Of a DNA stretch of 64,000 nt, positions 1 to 8,072 are shown one piece after another. Under the pieces are notes generated by a model that was not told where the DNA came from, made no database searches, and saw nothing but the letters and a program-made list of their open reading frames with translations. Within the stretch, counting starts at the first letter, position 1. Each line of letters begins with the position of its first letter. Made by a program: the position numbers and the translations under genes. The stretch is from Bacteroidales bacterium (GTDB lineage: Bacteria > Bacteroidota > Bacteroidia > Bacteroidales > UBA3824). The stretch is from positions 1 to 64,000 of the forward strand of contig JAEERW010000013.1 of assembly GCA_016286055.1 (NCBI GenBank). Reading direction: 5' to 3'.

Positions 1-65
1 GCCTTGTGCTTCCTGTCAGTATTTTCAATGTGCGTGGCGAAGTTTCTTTCTCAAATTTCGCGGTG

Positions 66-97
66 CAAAGTTAGGTAGGTTTCTGTTCTCCTCCAAA
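66..97 (-). promoter_or_regulatory. Bacteroidota-type promoter reading leftwards
   Basis: On the minus strand a TTTG (-33) at 97-94 is followed after 20 bp by TAACTTTG (-7) at 73-66, matching the phylum consensus TTTG/TAnnTTTG. The bases after the -7 box (GCACCGCG) closely match those at the tRNA-His promoter. Confidence 0.6.
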
Positions 98-210
98 CTT
101 TTTATGTTTAGTTTGTGTTAAGGTTTCGTTTCCCATTGGGCGGGATTTCATTTAACGTTTCTTAACCAAAATTTGTTTCAATGTCCGTCGTTTTTTTTCG
201 TTTGCGGGTG

Positions 211-243
211 CAAAGGTAAGCACATTTAAACCCATTCTCCAAA
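211..243 (-). promoter_or_regulatory. Second Bacteroidota-type promoter reading leftwards
   Basis: Minus strand TTTG at 243-240, a 21-bp spacer, and TACCTTTG at 218-211, followed by GCACCCGC. It lies upstream of, and in tandem with, the promoter at 66-97, and the two share the -33 context (AAA followed by TTTGGAG). Tandem promoters of this kind are common for rRNA and tRNA operons. Confidence 0.6.
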
Positions 244-367
244 TTTTTTGAGTGTTTTTTTAAGAGTTTTACGCATTTTTTTTTGACAAGCTGTATGTGA
301 GAATGTTACAGAAATAAAAATAAGTAGATTTTTAGTAAAAATAAAACACACATATCAAAAAAAGTAG

Positions 368-375
368 TATCTTTG
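368..375 (+). promoter_or_regulatory. -7 box for the barnase-like gene
   Basis: TATCTTTG matches the TAnnTTTG -7 element and sits 18 bp before the ATG at 394. No good TTTG is seen at the -33 distance, so the promoter is either weak or assisted. Confidence 0.45.
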
Positions 376-393
376 AAAACAAAATACGTAATA

Positions 394-846
394 ATGAAGA
401 AGCTAACATACATATTATTTTTGTTGTTTGCCTCAGTGGTTTCATGTGGAGTCAAAACCAATTCAAAGGCGGGCACAGAGGCAGTTGAAACAATTACACA
501 ATCAATCGCACCCGATGGATGCTATACCGACAAGGACAATGTGGCACTCTACATCCACATTTACAATCACTTGCCTTGCAACTACATCACCAAAAAGGAG
601 GCTCAAACTCTCGGTTGGAATAGCCAGAAGGGAAATCTACAAGAGGTGGCACCTGGCAAAAGTATTGGCGGAGATAAGTTCAACAACTTTGAGGGGCTTC
701 TGCCAAAACAAAAGGGTCGGCAATACTATGAGTGCGATATCGACTACGAGAGCGGAAGACGAAACGCCAAAAGAATAGTATATAGCGACGACGGCCTAAT
801 TTATTACACAAAAGACCATTACAACTCATTTGAAAAACTATACTAA
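394..846 (+). CDS. Barnase-family guanyl-specific ribonuclease, lipoprotein
   Basis: 150-residue secreted ribonuclease of the barnase/RNase N1 family, which cleaves single-stranded RNA after guanine. Residues 1-17 form a type II signal peptide ending in a lipobox with Cys18, so the enzyme should be lipid-anchored outside the cytoplasm. The catalytic set of barnase is conserved at exact spacing: Glu113, Arg123, Arg127 and His142 correspond to Glu73, Arg83, Arg87 and His102, inside motifs YYECDIDY, GRRNAKRI and TKDHY. I chose the ATG at 394 because the signal peptide begins there; an upstream in-frame TTG at 373 lies inside the -7 box. The stop is followed after one base by the barstar-like gene, so the two are co-transcribed. 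The family call is firm. Whether it serves nutrition or competition is unknown. Confidence 0.93.
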   Translation: MKKLTYILFLLFASVVSCGVKTNSKAGTEAVETITQSIAPDGCYTDKDNVALYIHIYNHLPCNYITKKEAQTLGWNSQKGNLQEVAPGKSIGGDKFNNFEGLLPKQKGRQYYECDIDYESGRRNAKRIVYSDDGLIYYTKDHYNSFEKLY

Positions 847-847
847 C

Positions 848-1099
848 ATGAAAAAAATATATCTCGACTTTGAAAACTTCTCTGGCAAAGAGGAGATACA
901 CAAATATTTAGCTGAAAAATTTGAATTTCCCGACTACTACGGTGGCAATCTTGACGCTTTATATGATTGTCTTTATGAAATAACCACTCCCACGGCGGTA
1001 AACATTGTCAACGTCGCTGACGAATATTCGGAAAAAATAAAAAATGTGATTGCTGCCGCCGAAGAAGAAAACGACAACCTTGCTGTGTTTGTAAATTAA
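848..1099 (+). CDS. Barstar-family ribonuclease inhibitor
   Basis: 84-residue cytoplasmic inhibitor. The diagnostic barstar helix is present (PDYYGGNLDALYDCL, residues 28-42), with Asp36 and Asp40 at the places of barstar Asp35 and Asp39, the residues that plug the barnase active site. It starts one base after the RNase stop, which gives the classic enzyme-inhibitor order and lets the cell neutralise any RNase that folds before export. I chose the ATG at 848 over a reading 18 bp upstream because it gives the usual barstar N-terminus. Its 3' end overlaps the convergent dinB gene by four bases. Confidence 0.92.
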   Translation: MKKIYLDFENFSGKEEIHKYLAEKFEFPDYYGGNLDALYDCLYEITTPTAVNIVNVADEYSEKIKNVIAAAEEENDNLAVFVN

Positions 1100-2265
1100 T
1101 CTTTCGGCGACGTTCCCTCATCGTTGGAATCAGTTGAGATGTTGTTGCCACGCTGAATAACTGCGCTACCAAAACGGTCTTGAAGAGAGTCGATGGCGCG
1201 GTAGAGATTCTGTTTTTTGGGAGAATAATCGAAAATGCTGTTTTGTACAATTTGATCAGATATGTCGAATTTAACACCGATCAAGCGTATAGATTCGCCA
1301 TTATATAATTGCTTAAAAAGCAATAGTGCAGTAGAAATTAAAGTATCGGTAAAATTGGTAGATGCAATGCGATGGCTTTTTTCTACAGTTTTGAAAGAAG
1401 GGAAACGCAGTTTTATGGATACGCCAACGCAGTTTTTGCCGAGTTTGCGCAGACGGTGCGAAAGAGCGTCACACATATATATAATAGTGTCAACGAGTAT
1501 CTGGCGGTCGCGGATGTCGGTTTCAAAAGTAGTTTCGTTGCTGATTGATTTGGGGTCGCGATATGTGCAGAGAGGAGTGTCATCGATGCCGTTGGCTTTC
1601 TGCCACATAATTTCGCCATATTTGCCAAAAGTACGTACAAACAGCGATTTGGGGTACAAACGAAGGTCTCTGATGGTGTAAATACCAAGGCTGTTGATTT
1701 TAGGCAGTGACGACTCCCCCACCCCGGGAATCTTCTGTACAGGCAGAGGGTCGAGAAAATCTTGCACATGATTGTAATCAACAAAAATTTCGCCCATAGG
1801 TTTGGCTTTGGCAGAGGCTATCTTGGCGACGGTCTTGTTTGGGGCAAGTCCAAATGAAATTGGAAGCTTGGTTTCGTTGATGATTCTCATGCGCAGATTG
1901 TGGCTCCATTCCAACACGTTGAAATACTTGTCCATACCCGAAAGGTCGATGTAAAACTCATCGACAGAGGCTTTTTCGTAGAGAGGAGCTTCTGCCTCAA
2001 CGATATTGGTAACCAACTGTGAATAATGCGAATAGATCTTGTGTCCGCTGTAAACCACCACTGCTTGAGGGCACAACCTACGAGCCGTCACCATAGGCAT
2101 TCCAGAATGTGCGCCAAACTTGCGTGCCTCATAGCTTGCAGTGCTCACCACCGAACGCTCTGAAGTGCCACCACAGAGCACCGGTTTGCCAACGAGTTCG
2201 GGATTGAGCAGACGTTCCACCGAAACGAAAAATGTATCGAGGTCGATATGCAGGATATAACGCAT
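1096..2265 (-). CDS. dinB: DNA polymerase IV (Y-family translesion polymerase)
   Basis: 389-residue Y-family polymerase that copies past damaged template bases. The palm opens with the metal-binding motif HIDLDTFF (Asp8), and the second acidic pair is Asp102-Glu103 in SVDEFYIDL. These are followed by the YSGHKIYSHYSQL finger region, the helix-hairpin-helix motif VQKIPGVGESSLPKINSLGI, and a little-finger domain. Length is usual for DinB. It is the last gene of a minus-strand operon, four bases after the secreted hypothetical and downstream of rlmD. No LexA-type operator was recognised. Confidence 0.93.
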   Translation of the reverse strand: MRYILHIDLDTFFVSVERLLNPELVGKPVLCGGTSERSVVSTASYEARKFGAHSGMPMVTARRLCPQAVVVYSGHKIYSHYSQLVTNIVEAEAPLYEKASVDEFYIDLSGMDKYFNVLEWSHNLRMRIINETKLPISFGLAPNKTVAKIASAKAKPMGEIFVDYNHVQDFLDPLPVQKIPGVGESSLPKINSLGIYTIRDLRLYPKSLFVRTFGKYGEIMWQKANGIDDTPLCTYRDPKSISNETTFETDIRDRQILVDTIIYMCDALSHRLRKLGKNCVGVSIKLRFPSFKTVEKSHRIASTNFTDTLISTALLLFKQLYNGESIRLIGVKFDISDQIVQNSIFDYSPKKQNLYRAIDSLQDRFGSAVIQRGNNISTDSNDEGTSPKD

Positions 2266-2269
2266 TGAA

Positions 2270-2611
2270 TTATTGCAGTTTGATGGTTACGGAAGCAGAA
2301 TTTTCATCGGACTTGATATTCGGGAATACCTGATATTCACCCTTGGTAAGTTTATATCCAACAGCATCACTCGTCTGTTTTTCGGTCCAAAAAGCCTTCT
2401 CTGATTTGCCGTTTTTTGTAATCCAAAAACCATTGTTGTTGCCAGTTACCGATACTATTGTCATAGTTTTGGGAATGCGAACCTTTACCGAAGAAAGTTC
2501 TGCATTGCGGCCGGGGAAACGTCGCTGGGTACCAGAAATTTCAACCTGCTGAGCAAAGGAAGAAGAAACCCAAATCACAAAAAACAATATGAGCAACAAG
2601 AGTTTTTTCAT
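2270..2611 (-). CDS. Small secreted protein of unknown function
   Basis: 113 residues with a clear type I signal peptide (hydrophobic residues 4-20, cleavage after SSSFA). The remaining 93 residues are rich in alternating Thr/Val/Ile and look like a small all-beta domain; I recognise no family. The start codon overlaps the rlmD stop (2608-2611), and dinB begins four bases after its stop, so it is translated within the rlmD-dinB operon. Location is likely periplasmic. The gene is supported by tight packing and the signal peptide, not by homology. Confidence 0.75.
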   Translation of the reverse strand: MKKLLLLILFFVIWVSSSFAQQVEISGTQRRFPGRNAELSSVKVRIPKTMTIVSVTGNNNGFWITKNGKSEKAFWTEKQTSDAVGYKLTKGEYQVFPNIKSDENSASVTIKLQ

Positions 2612-4017
2612 AGGCTGCGTTTTTTCATAAGTATTACATTTTCAACATGGTGCGTCTGCGGAAACATATCCACAGGCTGAATCTTCTCCACATCGTACTG
2701 TGCGTATAGTAAAGCTGCATCGCGAGCTTGTGTTGCGGGATTGCAACTAACGTAAACTATTTTAGAAGGTGCTGCGGCAAGAATGGTATCTACAACACTT
2801 GGGTGCATACCTGCTCGCGGAGGGTCGATAATAATTACATCGGGATTGCCATTTTGATTGATAAAATCCTGAGTAAGAACATCTTTCATATCTCCGGCAT
2901 AAAACGCGGTGTTGTTAATATTATTGATTTGGCTATTAACCTTGGCATCCTCGATAGCCTCGGCAATATACTCAATACCAACCACTTTTTTGGCGTTGCG
3001 GGCTACAAAGTTGGCAATTGTGCCGGTGCCTGTGTAGAGGTCGTAAACGGTTTCTGAGCCAGTGAGCGCAGCAAAATCTTTTGCCACACTATATAAATTA
3101 TATGCTTGCTTTGAATTGGTTTGATAAAACGACTTGGGTTGCACCTTAAACTTCAAATCTCCAAGTATTTCGGTGATATGATCTTTGCCTCGGTAACAAT
3201 GCGATTCAAGGTCGGAATAGTCGCTATTGCGTTTTGGATTGATAAAATAATTCATGGATGTAATCTGCGGGAATTGATCGCAAAGGTAATCCATCATTTT
3301 TTCGCGTTTTTCGGCAGAACCCTCGTTAAACACCATAATAACCATAATTTCGCCGCTTAACGATGTACGAATCAATATGTTGCGGAGAAAACCTACCTGC
3401 GATTTAAGATTGAAAAACTCGAGACCGTTGTCGATGGCGTATTGCTTAGCGGCAAGGCGGATAGCGTTTGAAGGGTCGTTTTGCAAAAGACACTCCTTGA
3501 TATCCAACACTTTATCAAAACGTCCTGGTATATGAAAGCCGAGTCCTTGTAATTGTTTTTCAGAATCGGGTACTTGCATTTCGTCTTCGGTGAGCCAACG
3601 GCACGAAGCAAAGGTAAACTCTAACTTGTTGCGATAATAATATTGCTGCTCTGACGGCAAAATTGGCGAAACCTCAGGAATAGGTATTTTGGCAATGTGC
3701 TTAAAAGCGTCCTCCACCTGCTGCTGTTTGTATTTAAGTTGCAGATTGTAAGGAAGATTTTGCCAAACGCATCCGCCGCAGATACCAAAATGCTTGCACT
3801 TAGGCTCGGCACGCTGATCGGAATATTTTTTAAAGGCAATGGGCTTGGCCTCGCGAAAATTGCGGCTGCGGTGAGTAATCTGAATATCAACCACATCGCC
3901 TGGCACAACGCCCTTTACAAAAACCACAATATTATCAATCTTTGCCATAGCCTTACCTTCGGCGGCTACGTTGGTGATTTCAACGTCGGTATATATCTGA
4001 CCTGTTCTCTGTCTCAT
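2608..4017 (-). CDS. rlmD: 23S rRNA (uracil-C5) methyltransferase, RlmD/RumA family
   Basis: 469-residue SAM-dependent methyltransferase of the TrmA/RumA family, which makes 5-methyluridine in 23S rRNA. Residues 1-60 form a TRAM RNA-binding domain. Cys74, Cys80 and Cys83 (C-x5-C-x2-C), plus a Cys near 175 in DIKECLLQ, are the ligands of the family's 4Fe-4S cluster. The C-terminal half holds the SAM-binding TGTGTIANF, the DPPRAGMHP motif and the catalytic Cys425 in VYVSCNP, with the base Glu in HHVEN near the end. Bacteroidota often carry more than one RumA-like protein, so the exact target uridine (1939 or 747) is inferred. It is the first gene of an operon with the next two minus-strand genes. 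Confidence 0.9.
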   Translation of the reverse strand: MRQRTGQIYTDVEITNVAAEGKAMAKIDNIVVFVKGVVPGDVVDIQITHRSRNFREAKPIAFKKYSDQRAEPKCKHFGICGGCVWQNLPYNLQLKYKQQQVEDAFKHIAKIPIPEVSPILPSEQQYYYRNKLEFTFASCRWLTEDEMQVPDSEKQLQGLGFHIPGRFDKVLDIKECLLQNDPSNAIRLAAKQYAIDNGLEFFNLKSQVGFLRNILIRTSLSGEIMVIMVFNEGSAEKREKMMDYLCDQFPQITSMNYFINPKRNSDYSDLESHCYRGKDHITEILGDLKFKVQPKSFYQTNSKQAYNLYSVAKDFAALTGSETVYDLYTGTGTIANFVARNAKKVVGIEYIAEAIEDAKVNSQINNINNTAFYAGDMKDVLTQDFINQNGNPDVIIIDPPRAGMHPSVVDTILAAAPSKIVYVSCNPATQARDAALLYAQYDVEKIQPVDMFPQTHHVENVILMKKRSL

Positions 4018-4085
4018 TTTATTACAAAAATTATTATCATAAATTGGCTACAAATTTATACATTTGCTGCAAAATTTCTACAAAA

Positions 4086-4469
4086 ATGACAATAAACTTA
4101 AAAGAAAAAGATTTAGAACAGCTCGTAATAATGAGCGACAAGGTGCTGATAAAGCCCAAATACCCGCAAGAGAAAACCGAAAGCGGACTTTACCTGCCGC
4201 CCAGCGTTATAGATAACGACAAAATCAGTCTTGGATACGTAATCAAAACTGGACCCGGCTACCCAATACCCGCCACCGACGATTACGACGAACCGTGGAA
4301 AAACAAGGAGAAAAAACTGAAATTTATCCCCCTGCAAATGCAGCGTGGCGACCTTGCCGTATATCAACGCACTGGCGCTATTGAAATAAAATTCAACAAC
4401 GAACAATATTATATAGTGTCGGCAAGCGCAGTGATGATGGCTGTGAGAGACGAGGGATTGATGAAATAG
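4086..4469 (+). CDS. GroES (Cpn10)-domain protein
   Basis: 127 residues with a Cpn10-like beta-barrel: VLIKPKYPQEKTESGLYLPP resembles the GroES opening (V-x-I-k-P, with t-x-s-G-l-x-l-P), followed by GYVIKTGPG and GDLAVYQRTGAIEIKFNNEQYYIVSASAVMMAV, which is the GroES 'valk.e.di.a' end. An insert of about 25 residues (DDYDEPWKNKEKKLKFIPLQM) is not found in true GroES, and there is no groEL beside it. It is therefore a paralogous co-chaperone-like protein of unknown partner. The start at 4086 is the first ATG giving the domain; the in-frame upstream extension is not protein-like. A palindrome follows the stop directly. Confidence 0.8.
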   Translation: MTINLKEKDLEQLVIMSDKVLIKPKYPQEKTESGLYLPPSVIDNDKISLGYVIKTGPGYPIPATDDYDEPWKNKEKKLKFIPLQMQRGDLAVYQRTGAIEIKFNNEQYYIVSASAVMMAVRDEGLMK

Positions 4470-4492
4470 AGACGCGCCATGGCACGTCTCTA
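4467..4492. repeat. REP-like palindrome
   Basis: An 8-bp perfect inverted repeat, TAGAGACG / CGTCTCTA, around a 10-bp centre (CGCCATGGCA) that is partly self-complementary. It starts inside the stop codon of the GroES-like gene and lacks a T-run, so it is not a classic terminator. Most of the 5' half (TAGAGACGTGCC) recurs directly at another stop codon, 52200-52211, which suggests a dispersed palindromic repeat family. Confidence 0.6.
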
Positions 4493-4498
4493 CTGTAA

Positions 4499-4960
4499 TT
4501 ATCTAATGCGGTCGAGGCTGCGAACCTTGATTTCGTCTTTGATTACCCCGCGCTGAGCCAAGTAGTCGAAAAAGAGGCATACCAAGGGGAAGAGCAAGGG
4601 ATAGTTGAAGTTGGAGGAAACCACGTCGACGTTGAACGACATATAGCGGTAAAATGCAATTACTGCATAAAGTCCTATGGCTAAGATAATTGCAATGGTG
4701 GTTAATCGTGCTTGCAATATGCGGTTTTTGTAGAGAAAAATGATTACAAGATTTAACACCGCGTAGGCGATAATGTATACCATCAAGGGAATGCCGTTGA
4801 CCACAGTGTCGACTGCTCCGCTTGTTATCTTGCTAATGCCCGAGGCGGCAAAAGTGTAGTCGCCGTCTGCCACAATAAGTTGCATCCATTCAAAAGGCAG
4901 CATCATACAAGCCATAAGCGCCGCCAAAAACCAATAAACTGTTTGAATACGTTGTATCAT
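4499..4960 (-). CDS. DUF4293 integral membrane protein
   Basis: 153 residues with four predicted membrane segments (about 8-25, 50-72, 80-100 and 118-140). The opening MIQRIQTVYWFLAAL is characteristic of DUF4293, a family I know only from Bacteroidota and for which no function is established. The ATG at 4960 is preferred over a longer in-frame reading because the family starts exactly here. It is divergent from uvrA across a 95-bp intergenic space. Confidence 0.82.
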   Translation of the reverse strand: MIQRIQTVYWFLAALMACMMLPFEWMQLIVADGDYTFAASGISKITSGAVDTVVNGIPLMVYIIAYAVLNLVIIFLYKNRILQARLTTIAIILAIGLYAVIAFYRYMSFNVDVVSSNFNYPLLFPLVCLFFDYLAQRGVIKDEIKVRSLDRIR

Positions 4961-5024
4961 TACTTTAAATTTTACTTTTTTATTAATAATGGGCAAAATT
5001 AAACAAAAAAAACAAGAAAAGATG

Positions 5025-5032
5025 TAATTTTG
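5025..5032 (+). promoter_or_regulatory. -7 box for uvrA
   Basis: TAATTTTG fits TAnnTTTG and lies 24 bp before the uvrA ATG. The matching -33 box is degenerate. A similar TAATTTTG on the minus strand at 5001-4994 could serve DUF4293. Confidence 0.45.
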
Positions 5033-5055
5033 CAAAAATTGTATAAACCCAAAGT

Positions 5056-7884
5056 ATGGACAACAAAAAACAGGACGTAACATCCGAATCAGAATCTATA
5101 ATAATAAAAGGTGCACGACTGCACAACCTCAAAAATATATCGCTAAGCATACCAAGAAACCAACTAATTGTAATAACGGGACTTAGTGGTTCGGGCAAAT
5201 CTACACTCGCATTCGACACCCTTTATGCAGAGGGTCAGCGCCGTTATGTAGAAAGTCTTTCGGCATACGCACGACAGTTTCTCGGCCGCATTACCAAACC
5301 AGAAGTGGATTATATCAAAGGCATTCCGCCTGCCATAGCCATAGAACAGAAAGTTACAAGCAAAAACACCCGAAGCACCGTAGGAACATCTACCGAAATT
5401 TATGATTATATAAAACTCCTTTATGCACGCATTGGCAAAACCATATCGCCTATAAGCGGGCAAGTAGTTAAACGTCATACAGTTGACGATGTGGTTAACC
5501 GCATCGCATCATTGCCCGAAGGTACAAAAGTTACTTTGCTCGCCCCAGTGGTTGTTCCCGAAGACAGGACTCTTGGTGCACAATTGCAAACACTTTTGGC
5601 ACAGGGTATTACACGATTAATGACAGTCGATAAAAACGGAGGGAAAACGGTTATCAACATTGCCGACATCGATTCAGCCGACGAGATAAAAAAGCGTTAC
5701 TCAGAAATTTATTTGCTTATAGACAGATTTAAAAGTAGCACACGACCCGACGCCATGAGCCGCATGGGCGACAGCGTTCAAACCGCATTTTACGAAGGTT
5801 GCGGTGACTGTATGATAGAAATTCAAGGCGATGAAACCGTGCGCGAAAGTTTTTGCACAAGGTTCGAAGCCGATGGCATCAAGTTCGAAGAGCCAAGCAT
5901 ATACACATTCACCTTCAACAATCCAATAGGCGCTTGTCCCGTGTGTCAAGGCATAGGACGTGTGGTAGGAATCGACGAAGATTTGGTGGTTCCATCAAAA
6001 AATCTATCAGTTTATGACAATGCCGTAAAATGTTGGAACGGTCCGCAAATGAGCCGATTTAAAGATGAGTTTATACGCACCAATTACAAAAAATTTCCTA
6101 TTCACAAACCGTATATCGACCTAACCGACAAAGAAAAAGCGATTCTTTGGAACGGCAAATACGGCATAAGTGAATTTTTTAAATACGTAGAAGGCGAAAG
6201 TTACAAAATACAATACCGTGTAATGTTGTCGCGCTATCGTGGGCAAACAATCTGCCCCGAATGTCATGGGTCGCGTCTAAAAAAAGAGGCACAATATATA
6301 AAGGTGAGCAACCATAGCATTGGCGAACTTGTAAACATGCCCATCGACGAACTTTTAGCGTTTTTCCGTAGCGTAAAACTCACCGAATCAGAAGAAAAAA
6401 TCGCCAACAGAATATTCAAAGAGATAATTTCGCGATTGGAGTTTCTCTGCGATGTTGGGCTCAACTACCTAACCCTCAACCGCCTCTCCTCTACCCTATC
6501 GGGTGGCGAATCTCAACGAATAAACCTTGCCACATCGCTTGGATCAAGCCTCACGGGTTCGCTCTACATATTAGACGAACCTAGCATTGGTCTGCACAGT
6601 CGCGACACCGAAAAACTTATCCGCGTGCTAAAAAAACTCCGCGACCTTGGCAACACAGTAATTGTGGTTGAGCACGACGAAGATATTATACGCGCAGCCG
6701 ACCAAATAATCGACATTGGACCAAAAGCAGGCGTTTATGGTGGCGAAATAATGTTTCAAGGTACAATAAAAGAATTAAGCAAAGCAAAAAACAGTCTTAC
6801 AGCGCGTTACCTTACGGGCAAAGAGAAAATTCCCGTACCGGAACGCCGACAATGGAATCAAAAATCATCGCCCCGCATCACCATAAAAGGCGCACGAATG
6901 AACAACCTCAAAAATATTGACGTTGAGATACCGCTATACATGATGACAGTGGTAACAGGCGTGAGTGGAAGCGGCAAATCATCGCTAATCAAAGGCATCC
7001 TCTACCCCGCCCTTGCCCAGCGTATCAACGACAGCGGAATCAAACCCGGCGACCATGATAGCATTGAGGGCGATGTAAAAATGCTCGACAATGTTGAAAT
7101 CATAGACCAAAACCCGATAGGCAAGTCGTCGCGCTCAAACCCCGTAACCTTTATTGGTGCATACGATGACATACGCAAGCTATTTTCGGAGCAGCAGCTA
7201 TCGAAACAGATGGGCTACACACCAGGGCATTTTTCGTTCAACTCAGCAGGAGGACGCTGCGAAGAATGTCAAGGCGATGGCGTTATCAAGGTGGAAATGC
7301 AGTTTATGGCAGACGTTTACCTAGTATGCGAAAGTTGCGGCGGCAAACGATTCAAAGACGAAGTACTCGACGTAAAATACAATGGCAAAAGCATTTACGA
7401 TGTACTAAATATGTCGGTGTCGGAAGCAGTAGATTTTTTTGGTGCCGACAAGGAGAGCAACACCGCAAAAAAAATCACAAACAAACTATCCACGCTATCA
7501 CAAGTGGGACTCGGCTATATCAAACTAGGACAAACCTCCAACACGCTTTCAGGCGGAGAAAATCAAAGGTTGAAACTGGCACAATTTTTACTCTCGGAGA
7601 AAAAAGACCTTCACACGCTCTTTATCTTTGATGAGCCCTCCACAGGATTACATTTTTACGACATTCAAAACCTATTAAACACCATCAACGCCCTAATAAA
7701 CCGCGGCAACAGCGTAGTGATAATTGAGCACGACCCCGAAATAATCAAGAGTGCCGATTATATCATCGACCTAGGACCCGACGGTGGCAAAAACGGTGGC
7801 AACATAGTAGCCATAGGTACGCCCGAAGAAATTGCCAAGAATAAGGCATCGTATACAGGTAAATATTTAAAGACAAAACTCTGA
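5056..7884 (+). CDS. uvrA: Excinuclease ABC subunit A
   Basis: 942-residue DNA-damage sensor of nucleotide excision repair, acting as a dimer with UvrB. It has two ABC ATPase modules: Walker A motifs at about residues 42-50 (GLSGSGKST) and 635-643 (GVSGSGKSS), signature LSGGESQR near 481 and LSGGENQR near 831, and Walker B ILDEPSIGLH and IFDEPSTGLH. The zinc finger of the second module is intact (CEECQG and CESCGG, about 735-760). In the insertion of the first module only the second Cys pair is clear (GACPVCQG); the place of the first pair reads FCTRFEADGIKF with a single Cys. I recall this substitution as common in Bacteroidota UvrA, so it is probably lineage-specific and not damage. Confidence 0.97.
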   Translation: MDNKKQDVTSESESIIIKGARLHNLKNISLSIPRNQLIVITGLSGSGKSTLAFDTLYAEGQRRYVESLSAYARQFLGRITKPEVDYIKGIPPAIAIEQKVTSKNTRSTVGTSTEIYDYIKLLYARIGKTISPISGQVVKRHTVDDVVNRIASLPEGTKVTLLAPVVVPEDRTLGAQLQTLLAQGITRLMTVDKNGGKTVINIADIDSADEIKKRYSEIYLLIDRFKSSTRPDAMSRMGDSVQTAFYEGCGDCMIEIQGDETVRESFCTRFEADGIKFEEPSIYTFTFNNPIGACPVCQGIGRVVGIDEDLVVPSKNLSVYDNAVKCWNGPQMSRFKDEFIRTNYKKFPIHKPYIDLTDKEKAILWNGKYGISEFFKYVEGESYKIQYRVMLSRYRGQTICPECHGSRLKKEAQYIKVSNHSIGELVNMPIDELLAFFRSVKLTESEEKIANRIFKEIISRLEFLCDVGLNYLTLNRLSSTLSGGESQRINLATSLGSSLTGSLYILDEPSIGLHSRDTEKLIRVLKKLRDLGNTVIVVEHDEDIIRAADQIIDIGPKAGVYGGEIMFQGTIKELSKAKNSLTARYLTGKEKIPVPERRQWNQKSSPRITIKGARMNNLKNIDVEIPLYMMTVVTGVSGSGKSSLIKGILYPALAQRINDSGIKPGDHDSIEGDVKMLDNVEIIDQNPIGKSSRSNPVTFIGAYDDIRKLFSEQQLSKQMGYTPGHFSFNSAGGRCEECQGDGVIKVEMQFMADVYLVCESCGGKRFKDEVLDVKYNGKSIYDVLNMSVSEAVDFFGADKESNTAKKITNKLSTLSQVGLGYIKLGQTSNTLSGGENQRLKLAQFLLSEKKDLHTLFIFDEPSTGLHFYDIQNLLNTINALINRGNSVVIIEHDPEIIKSADYIIDLGPDGGKNGGNIVAIGTPEEIAKNKASYTGKYLKTKL

Positions 7885-8016
7885 TATTGTTTTGTGGCGT
7901 TACATTTTTCTTTTGTTATGTTTCATTTGCGTTACCATATATTTTGCTTATGTAACATAGCTAAGATAGCAAATTAAGTGTTCAAGAGATTGTCACCTTA
8001 AATATAGGCTTATTTT

Positions 8017-8047
8017 TTTGGTTTTAACAAAATATAGCGTACCTTTG
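8017..8047 (+). promoter_or_regulatory. Promoter of the HTCS gene
   Basis: TTTG at 8017-8020, a 19-bp spacer and TACCTTTG at 8040-8047 match the Bacteroidota vegetative consensus. The start codon at 8073 follows after 25 bp. Confidence 0.65.
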
Positions 8048-8072
8048 CCATGAAAATTGTTTTTGAGTGAAA

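Larger units (their letters stand above)
1..367. other. Non-coding left edge with outward-facing promoters
   Basis: No convincing reading frame is present here. The stretch is AT-rich and holds two minus-strand promoters (listed separately) that point out of the window to the left. The sequence around their -7 boxes resembles that of the tRNA-His promoter near 60.32 kb, so the unseen neighbour may be a stable-RNA operon. This is inference from promoter similarity only. Confidence 0.5.
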
